NCBI GenBank assembly: GCA_910586755.1
Contig: CAJUJM010000024.1
Coordinates: 1 to 64,000 of the forward strand
DNA from: an uncultured Lachnospiraceae bacterium
Lineage (GTDB): Bacteria > Bacillota > Clostridia > Lachnospirales > Lachnospiraceae
Length of the DNA stretch: 64,000 bases
Direction: 5' to 3'
Part shown: one piece after another, positions 33,165 through 42,426 of the stretch
Position numbering within the stretch: the first letter of the stretch is position 1
Layout of the letters: every line of letters begins with the position of its first letter
The notes under the pieces: generated by a model
What the model saw: only the letters and a program-made list of their open reading frames with translations
The model's database searches: none
What the model was told of the DNA's origin: nothing
Program-made: the position numbers and the translations under genes

Positions 33165-34730
33165 TCATTCATCACGTTTGGAATCGGATGCAAAAGACGG
33201 ATTATAAAGCCGGTGATAGTCGGAAGGGGATTTGCCGGTACTTTTTTTAAACGCCCGGTTAAAGGAGCGGTATTCCTCATATCCCAGCAGGGAGGACAGA
33301 TTGGACACCGTAATGTCGGTTTCCTTTAACAGTTTCTTTGCATAGTCTATTTTCTTTTCAAGCACATAATCCCGAAAATTGATTCCCATATAATCCTTAA
33401 ATAAAGCAGCAAAATAATTTTTACTTAAATGAACCTGGGACGCCACCTCCTCCAGGGTAAGCCGGGAGGTAATGTTTTTTCTGATATAAGAAGCAGCGGC
33501 TTCTATAACAGGGGCATTGTCATCTATAACATGGACATGAAGAACGGTTGCGTAATGCCTTAGGGCAGAGATCATCCATTGGGAAATATCCGAGAGAAAC
33601 AAACATTGGGCAATGGCCTTATGAGGGGTATTGACAAGAAATTCGTTTCTCAGGATTTTGTAGGAAGATAAATTTTTTTGAATATCTACCATAAGATGGG
33701 TACACATGCCTCTGACAAAGCTGGGGGGCGGCATGGGGATATATAAAATCCAGTCCAGAAAGCTTCTGGTGATTTCATCAATATGTTCCGGCTGATAATT
33801 TAAAATTGCTTCTAAAAGCCTGTCGCTGTAGGAGTTATTGATGGTGACAGGGCAGGAATCGCCTGTTTCCAACAGGGCGCTGTCAAAGACCTGCAGCTCT
33901 GTTTTATACATACTGTAGGAGAGATATTCCAGCGCGCTTCTGTAAGAGTGGCGAAGAAGGGATATATTGGACACGGAATTGCCGATTCCTATATATACAG
34001 GAGTATGAAACAGCGCTGAGACCCGGGTTACCACATTCTGACAGAATTCTTTTAAAGCCAGCGGAACAGTCTGAGAGAATACCTGTAAAGAGAGAAGGAC
34101 TGCCAGTCTGTGTTCATCACATTCAAAAACAATGCCTGTAGAATCGGGAATCAGGGAAGCCAGCTCTTTTTTTAATTCCTGAGGGTAAAAATCTCCGTCA
34201 CAGACCAAAATACACAGAGGAAGCCGATTGGAATATTCCAGAAGAAATTCCGGAAGAGGCTGGGAGCGGTCATAGGATCTGTGCATTAAATTTCTCAGAA
34301 AGGATTCTTTGGATTGAAGCAGGCGGACTGAGCGGCGTTCTGCCTCTGCTTTATCCCGAACCTTTAGGAGAGCCTGAATCAATTCTTCTTTTTTTATGGG
34401 TTTTAAGAGATAATCTTCCACCCCGTACTGGAGGGCGGTTTTGGCAAACTGGAAATCATCATAGCCGCTCATAATAATAAAACGGGAATGTAATCCCAGC
34501 TTTTTGGCAGATTTTATTAAGTCTAACCCATTGCCGTTTGGCATTTTAATATCGGTCAGAACAATATCAGGTGTTTGAAGGCGAATCATATCCAAAGCCT
34601 CATTTCCGCTTCCGGCCAGTCCCGCCACCTTTATATTCATTTCGCTAAAAGGGAGGGCCTGAGCCAGCCCATTCCGTATAGAAGGCTCATCATCAACAAT
34701 TAGTAATAAAAGCTGGGAAGAAATCTGCAT
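33165..34730 (-). CDS. Response regulator with AraC-type output domain (YesN-like)
   Basis: This 521-aa regulator has a receiver (acidic VDDE at 12-15, Asp60 in IVLTDIKMP, Lys in LLKPIKKEEL), a long linker and a C-terminal AraC domain (RLTLEEVASQVHLSKNYFAALF, here noting the helix-turn-helix start; then YRSFNRAFKKSTGKSPSDYH). The start MQISSQLLLLIVDDE (34730) is chosen over an ATG 12 codons upstream that is outside the family pattern. It is transcribed divergently from the ABC binding-protein gene, the usual arrangement for control of that operon. Confidence 0.88.
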   Translation of the reverse strand: MQISSQLLLLIVDDEPSIRNGLAQALPFSEMNIKVAGLAGSGNEALDMIRLQTPDIVLTDIKMPNGNGLDLIKSAKKLGLHSRFIIMSGYDDFQFAKTALQYGVEDYLLKPIKKEELIQALLKVRDKAEAERRSVRLLQSKESFLRNLMHRSYDRSQPLPEFLLEYSNRLPLCILVCDGDFYPQELKKELASLIPDSTGIVFECDEHRLAVLLSLQVFSQTVPLALKEFCQNVVTRVSALFHTPVYIGIGNSVSNISLLRHSYRSALEYLSYSMYKTELQVFDSALLETGDSCPVTINNSYSDRLLEAILNYQPEHIDEITRSFLDWILYIPMPPPSFVRGMCTHLMVDIQKNLSSYKILRNEFLVNTPHKAIAQCLFLSDISQWMISALRHYATVLHVHVIDDNAPVIEAAASYIRKNITSRLTLEEVASQVHLSKNYFAALFKDYMGINFRDYVLEKKIDYAKKLLKETDITVSNLSSLLGYEEYRSFNRAFKKSTGKSPSDYHRLYNPSFASDSKRDE

Positions 34731-34897
34731 AATGGCTTCCTTTCTGAGATGTAATAGTCCCCTCATCCATTGAGGACACCTTTAGAAGACTAACTTATTA
34801 TAGTGTGATTGTAAGAATAAAACAATATTCATAGAAAATGATCGTGATAAATGATACACATTGCCATAAAATGACATGGGAAAATCCGGAAAGGATT

Positions 34898-34936
34898 TGT
34901 ATAATATGTCTGTATTCATACAAAAACAAAGGGAGG
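34898..34936 (+). promoter_or_regulatory. Promoter -10 and RBS of the ABC operon
   Basis: TATAAT at 34900-34905 has no good -35, consistent with activation by the divergent AraC-type regulator. GGGAGG (34931-34936) is 10 bases before the binding-protein start. The divergent spacer 34731-34899 is AT-rich and is the likely site of regulator binding. Confidence 0.5.
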
Positions 34937-34946
34937 TTTCTACTAA

Positions 34947-36401
34947 ATGTTGAAGAAAAGATATTTGGCCCCGCTGGCTGTGGCTGCGGTAATTGCGGCG
35001 GTAACCGGATGTTCGGCATCACCGAAAACAACAACTTCATCAGGCAGCGAGTCAACGGCTGCAAAACAGACCCCACAGGAGGCCGGAACAGAAGCGGCTT
35101 CAGAGGAGCAGGCATTTCAGGGAGAAAAAGTGCTGGTGTGGACAAACAACCGGCATGATGCAGAGTACATGGAGGAAATAGTCAAAAGCTTTAATGAAGA
35201 GAACCAGGGACAGATTGAGATGGAATACGTGATTACCACAGAAAATTATATTAATATGATCACAATGGCCATATCCTCTGACCAGGCGCCGGATATCTTT
35301 TGCGTAGGCGCGGCAACGGCAGGCTTTGATTTAAACTCCTTTGTGGCTTCCGGTATTATTCAGCCGCTGAACCCATTGCTGTCAGATGAATTTAAAGGAG
35401 TCTATGATTTAGGCAAACTCAGCTATCCCGGAATCAATGCCCTGGGAGAGGACATTTATTTTGTTCCTACCTGCCAGAGAAGCGGAAACCGGCTTCTTTA
35501 CAACAAAGAGATGTTTGAAGCTGCCGGAATTACAAAAGATCCGGAAACCCTGGAAGAGGTAGTAGAGGCGGCCAAAAAGATGACAGAGGCCGGAGGTGGG
35601 ATCAAATATGGAATCGGTATGCCGGGATTAAGCGCTTCTTTTAAGCGGTTCCTCTACCCGGCGGCGGAGGTTAGCGGAATCCTTCCCTATGACTATGTAA
35701 ATGGAAGATATGATTTTACCGGATATAAGCCCGTGATTGAAGCGGCCAGGCAGATGTTTACAGACGGAAGCATGATTCCCGGAGCAGCCAGCTTAAAGAT
35801 CGATCCCCTGCGGGTTCAATTTGCAGAAGGAAATATCGGAATTATCGGAAATGCTTCCCAGGAGGTAGGCGTTCTTACGGATCAGTTCCCGGCTAAGATG
35901 GAGTGGGGAGTAGCGGAAATCCCGTCTTTGGATGGAACCATAAAGGGGTCTCTGTCCGCCCTGCCTCAAACAGGGTGGGCCATGACTACTACTGCTGAAA
36001 ACCCGGCCGCTGCGGCAAAGGTAATTGAATATTTATCCAGTGTAGACGTGATGAAGGGCTACGTAGAAAAAGGATATTCTCTTCCTACCTCAGATAAGGT
36101 GATGGAAGCAGTAGATCAATCTAAGATTGGCAAGCTGGCAGACTTTGCCCCCTTATCTTATGAGTCCGTATACCCACAGTTTCCCAACGTGACCCCCCAG
36201 GGGAAAAACTGGGAGGAAGTATTATGGGAGGCATGTTTCCCGGAAGCCGGGGATATTGATCCCATTCTGGAGACTTTGACTAAGGATTACAATGATGCTC
36301 TGGACAAAGAGGTAAAGATGGGCAAGACCAGGCGTCTGATAATTAAAGATTTTGATCCCTTAAAGCCGGCGGAAGGTACATTGGAATATCTGGACCAGTA
36401 A
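34947..36401 (+). CDS. ABC sugar-binding lipoprotein (solute-binding family 1)
   Basis: This 484-aa lipoprotein has a signal peptide with lipobox AVTGC (Cys22), a Ser/Thr/Ala-rich linker and the family-1 extracellular binding fold (VLVWTNNRHDAEYMEEIVKS, then GVAEIPSLDG and GWAMTTTAENPAAA). These usually bind oligosaccharides or glycosides. It is followed by a hairpin terminator and two permease genes; no ATPase gene is present, as is common where a shared MsmK-type ATPase is used. Confidence 0.88.
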   Translation: MLKKRYLAPLAVAAVIAAVTGCSASPKTTTSSGSESTAAKQTPQEAGTEAASEEQAFQGEKVLVWTNNRHDAEYMEEIVKSFNEENQGQIEMEYVITTENYINMITMAISSDQAPDIFCVGAATAGFDLNSFVASGIIQPLNPLLSDEFKGVYDLGKLSYPGINALGEDIYFVPTCQRSGNRLLYNKEMFEAAGITKDPETLEEVVEAAKKMTEAGGGIKYGIGMPGLSASFKRFLYPAAEVSGILPYDYVNGRYDFTGYKPVIEAARQMFTDGSMIPGAASLKIDPLRVQFAEGNIGIIGNASQEVGVLTDQFPAKMEWGVAEIPSLDGTIKGSLSALPQTGWAMTTTAENPAAAAKVIEYLSSVDVMKGYVEKGYSLPTSDKVMEAVDQSKIGKLADFAPLSYESVYPQFPNVTPQGKNWEEVLWEACFPEAGDIDPILETLTKDYNDALDKEVKMGKTRRLIIKDFDPLKPAEGTLEYLDQ

Positions 36402-36428
36402 GATAAGGGGACATGCCGGAAGGCATTG

Positions 36429-36482
36429 CAGGGGATGCGGCAAAAGGAAACCAACAGACTTTCTATTTTGCGGTATCCCCTG
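36429..36482 (+). terminator. Intercistronic terminator between binding protein and permeases
   Basis: A 17-base arm starting caggggat (36429-36445) pairs with 36466-36482 apart from one mismatch and one G-U pair, followed by ttttatgg. As in mglBAC, it should keep the binding protein in excess over the permeases. Confidence 0.75.
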
Positions 36483-36501
36483 TTTTATGGAGGAAAAGTC
36501 A

Positions 36502-37419
36502 ATGACAGAACTGAAAAAGAATAGAAAAGGCAGGTGGGATTTACCCTTATTTCTCATGCTGCTTCCTATGATGGCGCTGTTTCTTGTGGTGTCTGTATAC
36601 CCCTTTCTTTGGGTAGTAAAATATGTATTTTATGACTACAACGGATTTGCGGCCTACCCGGTTGGACTGGATAATTTTAAGAGGATTTTTACAAATGATC
36701 CCATCTACTGGAAAAGCGTAATTCATACCTTTGAATACGCTTTTTTAAAGCTGGTGCTGACCATGCCGGTTTCTCTGGTGACTGCGGTGCTGCTGAACCA
36801 AAAACTTCGGGGGAAAAGCTTTTTCCGAATTTTATTCTTTATCCCTACAGTAATCAGCTCCGCTATTTACAGTTTAATCTTTTTCTTTATTTACAGCCCT
36901 TATAACGGGATCTTAAATAACCTTCTCCTTGGAGGGGGACTGATAAAGGCGCCGGTAGACTGGCTGGGAAATCCTGCCATTGCCATGATATCCGTGGTAA
37001 TTGTAGCGCTTTGGGGGGCCTTCGGAAACTATATGATCCTGTTTCTCGCAGGGCTTCAGAGTATCCCGCAGGATGTATACGAAAGTGGGGATATGGACGG
37101 AGCAAGCCGGGTCCAAAGCTTTTTCCACATTACCCTGCCAATGCTGGGGCCGGTATTAAAGGTGGTTCTCCTGCTGGCAATTACAACGGCGCTGAAGGAT
37201 TACCAGAGCGTGATGGTATTAACCGGAGGAGGCCCCAGAGACAGAACCCAGGTAATGTTTTTGTATGTGTACCAGTTAATGTTTGGCAATGAAAACGCTA
37301 CCGCCGCCCAGCTTCAGATCGGCTATGGAGCTACGGCAGGTCTGGTTTCTGCAGTGATTATCGGAATTGCTACCTTTATCTTCCTGAATCTGAGTAAAAA
37401 ATTGGACGAGGTTTATTAA
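36502..37419 (+). CDS. ABC sugar permease, MalF/UgpA type
   Basis: This 305-aa inner-membrane permease has six predicted helices and the EAA-loop sequence ESGDMDGASRVQSFFHITLPMLGP, given here as the stretch from Glu of the ESGDMDGAS to the Pro-rich end, typical of carbohydrate-uptake family 1. ATG 36502 (MTELKKN) follows TGGAGG at 36488; an earlier ATG at 36487 overlaps that site. It pairs with the next permease. Confidence 0.88.
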   Translation: MTELKKNRKGRWDLPLFLMLLPMMALFLVVSVYPFLWVVKYVFYDYNGFAAYPVGLDNFKRIFTNDPIYWKSVIHTFEYAFLKLVLTMPVSLVTAVLLNQKLRGKSFFRILFFIPTVISSAIYSLIFFFIYSPYNGILNNLLLGGGLIKAPVDWLGNPAIAMISVVIVALWGAFGNYMILFLAGLQSIPQDVYESGDMDGASRVQSFFHITLPMLGPVLKVVLLLAITTALKDYQSVMVLTGGGPRDRTQVMFLYVYQLMFGNENATAAQLQIGYGATAGLVSAVIIGIATFIFLNLSKKLDEVY

Positions 37420-37437
37420 AGGACGGAGGTGAATGTG

Positions 37438-38289
37438 ATGGAAAAAAGAAAATCCAGATTAATGGGTCAGATCTTAGTTTACTTATTTTTAGGGGTGCTG
37501 ACAATTTTTACCCTGTACCCGATTCTCTATGTGGTGCTGGGCTCCTTTAAAGAAAACCAGGAGCTGGTTTTAGGAGGAACCAGCATGCTGCCGGAGACAT
37601 TTCAGATTTCCAACTATATTGAGGCGTGGAGGCTGGCGGATTTTGGGCGGTATACCTTTAACAGCGTTTTTTTAAGCACAATGGTAACGGCGGGAGTTGT
37701 AGCAATTTCCAGTATGGCGGGATATTGCTTCGCAAGGCGGGAATTCCCCGGGAAAAACCTGCTTTACAGCCTGATGATAGCGTTTATGTTTATCAACATC
37801 GGAAGCATATCCCTGCGCCCCCTGTTTGAGCTGGCGGTGAAATTAAAGATGAACCGTTCTATGTGGTCTGTGATTTTAATCTGTATCGGGACCAACCAGG
37901 TAACCAATATTTTCCTGGTAAGAGGTTATATGGCCACAGTACCCAGGGAGCTGGATGAGGCGGCGGCTATTGACGGATGCTCTTTCTTCCAGATTTATTA
38001 TAAAATTATTCTTCCTGTGTTAAAACCGGTGCTGGCTACGGTGGCCCTTTTGTCTTTTAGAAGCGCGTGGAATGAATTTATTATGCCCCAGGTATTTACC
38101 ATGTCAAATCCAAAGATGCGTCCTTTAACCGTGGGAGTTGTGGCATTAAAAACCATGGGGGACGGGGCGGCGGCCTGGAACATTATGTTTGCCGGTTCTG
38201 CAATGTCCATTGTCCCCATTGTTATTGTATATTTATTTACCAGCAGATATTTTATGTCTGGACTGACGGTAGGGGCGGTGAAAGGATGA
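37438..38289 (+). CDS. ABC sugar permease, MalG/UgpE type
   Basis: This 283-aa permease has six helices and an EAA loop (ELDEAAAIDGCSFFQIYYKI, then LPVLKPVLA). ATG 37438 is seven bases after GGAGGTGA; in-frame GTG codons at 37429 and 37435 overlap the site. Its stop overlaps the start of the next gene (ATGA), which ties the unknown enzyme to this transporter. Confidence 0.88.
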   Translation: MEKRKSRLMGQILVYLFLGVLTIFTLYPILYVVLGSFKENQELVLGGTSMLPETFQISNYIEAWRLADFGRYTFNSVFLSTMVTAGVVAISSMAGYCFARREFPGKNLLYSLMIAFMFINIGSISLRPLFELAVKLKMNRSMWSVILICIGTNQVTNIFLVRGYMATVPRELDEAAAIDGCSFFQIYYKIILPVLKPVLATVALLSFRSAWNEFIMPQVFTMSNPKMRPLTVGVVALKTMGDGAAAWNIMFAGSAMSIVPIVIVYLFTSRYFMSGLTVGAVKG

Positions 38290-40694
38290 AAAATTACGGT
38301 GTAAAAAATCAGGGCTTTTTAACCCGGTGGCTGATATCCGGACTGAAAAGCAGTCCATATGAAAGCTGCCAGACAGAAAAGGATCAGATTCTCTATGAAC
38401 AGCATTTGAGAACCGAAGGGATTGACGGGAAGCTAAAAAGTCCCCCGGAAACTATCCGGCTGGGAGAGAAAGGGTGCGGAAACTGTCTCTGGGAATATTA
38501 TTACCGGAGAAACCATTGGTTTGTGGATTTATCCAATACCTGTCAGCTTCCCACAAAGCTGGAAGCCTACGGGGCAACGGTTTTGGAGGCAGAAGAGGAG
38601 CTGGATTTGGAAGCGGCGCTTTGGACTTATCCGGCTGCGGAGCTTTGGGTTAATGGCCAGTTGATTTGCCATGTGAAAAATGCGGTTTATAAACCTATGA
38701 CAAAAAGGGAGATAATTCTTCCTCTGAAAAAAGGGAAAAATCTTATTTTTGTCAGGATTCAGACCGTTGGCGTCCGGGACAGCCGGAATATGTTTGGCCT
38801 TCAGATAAAAGGGGAGGCAGATGAGAGAGTAAAACCGGCCCTTCCGGACGAGGCCGGTACGGCTCCGGTTATTCAGGCGGAGCAATGGCTGGAAGAGATT
38901 TTTTGGAAAGAAGGCAGGCTGAACTTTAACCGGACGCCGGAGTTTGAGGCGTGGTTCCAGTATAAAAAGGACGGACGCCTGCTTCGGGAAAGGATCACAG
39001 AGAAGGAGAAAAAGATTCCGGAGGATATCTGCTGCTTTCAGGTGATAGCCCAAACTGCAGGCCAGGAGCTAAAAAGGAGCTTTGAGGTTGGGGAAAGGTG
39101 GAAACCGGTATACTGGGAGACCAAAAATGAAGAGAAGAGCCATCTTGAAATTTACCGGCGTCTGGCTGAAATTCCCTTCCAAATCAGAGGATCCGGCGCC
39201 CGGTTTTCCGTTTATCATGTGTTGGCAAGGTATGCGTCAGGCATGGAGACCCAGAAGGACAGAGAGTATCTGCTTCAGGATTTGGCCTATATAAACCAGC
39301 GGATCGACTGCTCGGATTTTCTCATGTCAGGTATTATCCGGTTAGTGAAAAATTACAGGATGGATGAGGAATTTATGGAGGCGGTCCGCCAGACATTCCT
39401 TAATTACCGGTATTGGATGGATGAAGACGGCTCTGACGGAATGTGCTTTTGGAGCGAAAATCACGCTTTAATGTTTCATGGGGCCCAGATGGCGGCGGGA
39501 CATCTGTACCCGGATGAAATATTTGTGAGAAGCGGCCGGACCGGTCGGGAGCAGGCGGCTGTTGGAGAAGCAAGATGCAGAAGCTGGCTGACAGAAGTAG
39601 AAAACCATGGTTTTGAAGAATTTATCAGCGCAACCTATACATCCGTAACAGTGGCGGCCCTTTTAAATTTAATTGATTTTGGGCCGGAGGATATTTCCCT
39701 GAGAGCGGCCCGGGCGCTGGATCAAAACCTGGAGATGCTGTGCACCCATGTATTTGACGGCGTTGTCATAGGGCCTCAGGGCCGGGTCTACCGGGATGTT
39801 ATTTATCCTTTTAAACAGTCGGCTCAGGCATTTATCCACTTTATCAATCCAAAGCTGCCCACTTCCATGGGGCTTCCCGGAGCAGAGTGTATGTGGCTGT
39901 CGGCCATGGCAACCACCAAATACCAGATAATGGATGGCCTGAAAAAGAAAATGGAGGAAGAGGCGGATTTTTCTTACGCCTCTCAGGATGCGGAAATAAT
40001 TTTAAAAAAGACAGAACACTACATTCTGACCTCCGTGGCCTCGCCAGGAGACCGGTGTGAAAAAAGGCAGGAGGAAGGGGAGATCTTCAGCACTGCATGG
40101 GTAAAGAAATTAAATACCCGTTACCATGGGAAAACCCTGTTTGAGCCTGGGGTGTACGGATATCAGCAGCATATGTGGTATGCGGCCCTTGCAAAGGACT
40201 GCCCGGTTTTTGTAAATCATCCGGGAATTTCTACGGATGACGGGGAGATGAGGCCAGGATACTGGTACGGAAATGGAGTATTTCCGGCGGTAAGGCAAAG
40301 TGTCAGTATGCTGGGGGCAATCTATTCCATTACAGAGGAACACCCCATCCACTTTACCCATCTGTACTGGCCAAAAGCCAACCTGGATGAAACCAGAAAA
40401 CTAGATTCCTGGATATTTGGCAGAAAAGGGGAGGGCTATGTGGGAATCTGGTGCAGCAGTGAGCTGACGCCCTTTGACGATGTGCTGATTGAGAGAGAGT
40501 ACCGGACCTGGGGGAGCCAAATAGCCTATGTCTGCCTATGCGCGGACAGGAAAGAGGCGGGAGGCTTTGACGGCTTTGTGGAAGCCTGCCTGAAAAAGAA
40601 AATCCAATTCGACCCTTTGTCTTTGAAGCTTACGGCGGAAGGGCTTGGGCAGCTTACCTGCCAGGCGGCCCGGGACTGTACGCAGTATATTTAA
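38286..40694 (+). CDS. Uncharacterised 802-aa protein, probably a cytoplasmic glycan-active enzyme
   Basis: I do not recognise the family. There is no signal peptide. Residues about 60-190 look like a beta-sandwich of the kind that precedes glycosidase domains (WEYYYRRNHWFVDL, LWVNGQLICHVKN, NLIFVRIQTVGVRDS). Residues about 280-620 are helical with aromatic and acidic pairs (CFWSENHALMFHGAQMAAGH, ENHGFEEFISATYTSVTV) that suggest an (alpha/alpha) toroid, and the last third is beta-rich (YGYQQHMWYAALAKDCPVFV). The gene overlaps the permease stop by four bases, so it should act on the imported sugar. A glycoside hydrolase, a lyase or a phosphorylase are all possible. Confidence 0.5.
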   Translation: MKNYGVKNQGFLTRWLISGLKSSPYESCQTEKDQILYEQHLRTEGIDGKLKSPPETIRLGEKGCGNCLWEYYYRRNHWFVDLSNTCQLPTKLEAYGATVLEAEEELDLEAALWTYPAAELWVNGQLICHVKNAVYKPMTKREIILPLKKGKNLIFVRIQTVGVRDSRNMFGLQIKGEADERVKPALPDEAGTAPVIQAEQWLEEIFWKEGRLNFNRTPEFEAWFQYKKDGRLLRERITEKEKKIPEDICCFQVIAQTAGQELKRSFEVGERWKPVYWETKNEEKSHLEIYRRLAEIPFQIRGSGARFSVYHVLARYASGMETQKDREYLLQDLAYINQRIDCSDFLMSGIIRLVKNYRMDEEFMEAVRQTFLNYRYWMDEDGSDGMCFWSENHALMFHGAQMAAGHLYPDEIFVRSGRTGREQAAVGEARCRSWLTEVENHGFEEFISATYTSVTVAALLNLIDFGPEDISLRAARALDQNLEMLCTHVFDGVVIGPQGRVYRDVIYPFKQSAQAFIHFINPKLPTSMGLPGAECMWLSAMATTKYQIMDGLKKKMEEEADFSYASQDAEIILKKTEHYILTSVASPGDRCEKRQEEGEIFSTAWVKKLNTRYHGKTLFEPGVYGYQQHMWYAALAKDCPVFVNHPGISTDDGEMRPGYWYGNGVFPAVRQSVSMLGAIYSITEEHPIHFTHLYWPKANLDETRKLDSWIFGRKGEGYVGIWCSSELTPFDDVLIEREYRTWGSQIAYVCLCADRKEAGGFDGFVEACLKKKIQFDPLSLKLTAEGLGQLTCQAARDCTQYI

Positions 40695-40709
40695 AATGGT
40701 AAAATTTTG

Positions 40710-40738
40710 TTGTAAAATAGGGAATAAAACGGTACAAT
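40710..40738 (+). promoter_or_regulatory. Predicted promoter of the glycosyltransferase gene
   Basis: TTGTAA (40710-40715) and TACAAT (40733-40738) are 17 bases apart. The 110-base leader that follows includes the 27-bp repeat at 40792-40818. Confidence 0.55.
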
Positions 40739-40791
40739 AATCCTTGGAAGAAGGCAAATGTGAGCATTTTCAGGATGCCTTTTGACAATAT

Positions 40792-40818
40792 GGCAGGTGA
40801 CGCCAGGCGCCGCGTGCC
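40792..40818 (+). repeat. 27-bp motif shared with 1348-1374
   Basis: ggcaggtgacgc...cgcgtgcc, 24 of 27 bases as at 1348-1374, with three substitutions and no gap. It ends 29 bases before ATG 40848. Both copies precede cell-envelope-type genes. Confidence 0.5.
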
Positions 40819-40847
40819 AATTTATTATTACACTAGGGGGAATGGAT

Positions 40848-42068
40848 ATGAGGATCGTTTTGTTCTATTCAGAGGTAGAATCATTTAACTTTTTTACAGA
40901 TCAGCTTGTAAATGAGTTTCAGAGCCAAGGGAATGAGACCTGTGTTTTGGATTTGCGAAAGTTGAAGCTGAAGGATTTTCACTCTTATCAGGAGTTCTTG
41001 CAGTGCGTTCCCCAAATGGCGGAAAAGGTGGACGCCGTAATTTGCTTTGACGGATTAGGCACAAGAGAAGATGTATTAATTGAATTGTGGGATGCCCATA
41101 AGGCGGTAGTGGTGGATATCCTGATGGATCATCCCCTTCGGTTCCACTCTACCCTTGAAAAGCACCCCCGCCGCTATCTTTTGTTCTGCTGCGACAGGGA
41201 TCATGTGCCTTATGTGAGAGAGTATTTTGGAGATAAGGTTCCCTATGTGCTTTTTATGCCTCATGTCGGTGCTGCGCCAAAAGAAACTACCCAGATCATT
41301 CCTTATAAAGAGCGAAAATACGAAATTCTTTTTTCTGCCACGTATTACCGGCCGGAAGAATTGCTTTCCCGAAGAGAGAAACAGATGGAGCTGGTTTTTA
41401 GCGGCGATACATCTATGGATAAATTTTATCGCTTGATGTATCAGAATTTGAAGGAGAATTCCAGACTTGCGACAGAACAGGCGGTTCTGTACACTCTCCG
41501 TCAGTTGGGGTGGGAGCTTCCTGTAAATGCCGTCAAAGCCCTGATGAATGGTTCTGTCTATGTAGATTGGGCGATTCGTCAATACCAGAGAGAGCAAGTG
41601 GTGAAAGTACTGGCAGAATCCGGGATACCGATCTATCTTCTGGGAAGAGGGTGGGAAAATCATCCCTCAATAAATTGTAAAAACGTACACCGTTTGGAGG
41701 ATGGGATCGCCTATGCCAGGACTCTTCCTATGATGGCGGACGCAAAAATTAATTTGAATGTGATGCCCTGGTTTAAAAATGGCAGCCATGATCGAATCGC
41801 TAATACGCTGCTTCAACATTCAGTGCCTTTGACGGATACCAGCCGCTGGCTTGAGGAGAGCTTTGTTGACGGATGGGATATTGCTTTGTACGATCTGGAT
41901 CATCTGGAAGAGCTTCCCGGGATTGCAGAGCGGCTGCTTACGGATCAGGAATTGGCGGAAGAAATTATCCAAAGGGGGAGAAAGAAGGTACTTTCGAATT
42001 TGACCTGGGGACATTGTGCAGAATGGCTCCTGGGCGGGATTCAGGCAGTGAAGGCTAATGAAAATTAA
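40848..42068 (+). CDS. CgeB/DUF3880-type glycosyltransferase
   Basis: This 406-aa protein has an N-terminal DUF3880-like half (MRIVLFYSEVESFNFFTDQL with the Rossmann-like start, then VDILMDHPLRFHS and FMPHVGA) and a C-terminal group 1 glycosyltransferase half (PMMADAKINLNVMPWFKNGS, HDRIANTLLQHSVPLTD, EELPGIAERLL). This layout is that of CgeB-family enzymes that modify surface or spore glycans. ATG 40848 is seven bases after AGGGGG; ATG 40842 is too close to it. No membrane segment is visible. Acceptor and donor are unknown. Confidence 0.75.
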   Translation: MRIVLFYSEVESFNFFTDQLVNEFQSQGNETCVLDLRKLKLKDFHSYQEFLQCVPQMAEKVDAVICFDGLGTREDVLIELWDAHKAVVVDILMDHPLRFHSTLEKHPRRYLLFCCDRDHVPYVREYFGDKVPYVLFMPHVGAAPKETTQIIPYKERKYEILFSATYYRPEELLSRREKQMELVFSGDTSMDKFYRLMYQNLKENSRLATEQAVLYTLRQLGWELPVNAVKALMNGSVYVDWAIRQYQREQVVKVLAESGIPIYLLGRGWENHPSINCKNVHRLEDGIAYARTLPMMADAKINLNVMPWFKNGSHDRIANTLLQHSVPLTDTSRWLEESFVDGWDIALYDLDHLEELPGIAERLLTDQELAEEIIQRGRKKVLSNLTWGHCAEWLLGGIQAVKANEN

Positions 42069-42121
42069 AAATAAATACATTCGTAAAATTTATCATATTT
42101 TAACTGAATACCGTATCTTAT

Positions 42122-42152
42122 GCGCCCAAATGGAATTTAACCATCTGGGCGC
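42122..42152 (+). terminator. Terminator after the glycosyltransferase gene
   Basis: gcgcccaaatgg (42122-42133) pairs with ccatctgggcgc (42141-42152) apart from one A-C mismatch, and is followed by ttctgtttttt. Confidence 0.8.
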
Positions 42153-42214
42153 TTCTGTTTTTTAGAAGGCACACACACTCCCAACTGTCGTTCACCGCCC
42201 GCTCCGTGCGGCTA

Positions 42215-42320
42215 TTTTTGCATAGAAGGAGCCGCCAATACTCTAAAGGAAAAATTACCGTAATAATATGTCCGAAGAACTTTACCGTTTCCTGCATTTT
42301 CATGATAAATTTTGTGTAAC
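42215..42320. repeat. 106-bp direct repeat, copy A
   Basis: It matches 44702-44807 without gaps at 97 of 106 bases; eight of the nine differences are transitions. This copy lies upstream of the IolC-like kinase gene, ending 106 bases before its ATG. Inside is the segment ctctaaaggaaaaattaccg. It probably holds the operator or activator site for the locus. A 30-codon minus-strand frame is present in both copies but differs at 6 of 30 residues, so it is less conserved than the DNA. Confidence 0.75.
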
Positions 42321-42426
42321 TATTCTTTTCAGTGTAGCTGCCAAATGCTTTTTATCTGTGGATTACTAAACCATAAATCCTAGATTACAGCAGGTTAATT
42401 CATTAATATTTGATGGAGGAAGAATC

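Noticed and set aside
31318..33168. Start of the second histidine kinase at 33168
   Set aside because: The ATG overlaps the regulator's stop but AAGGAGAG points to 33138; the longer form cannot be excluded.
27131..36445. The 16-mer aggggatgcggcaaaa at 27131-27146 and 36430-36445
   Set aside because: One exact 16-base match in 64 kb is expected about as often as not by chance, and the second copy is part of a terminator stem.
42118..42303. A short minus-strand peptide shared by both 106-bp repeats
   Set aside because: It differs at 6 of 30 residues while the DNA differs at 9 of 106 bases, so most changes alter the peptide; there is no ribosome binding site. DNA-level function is more likely.
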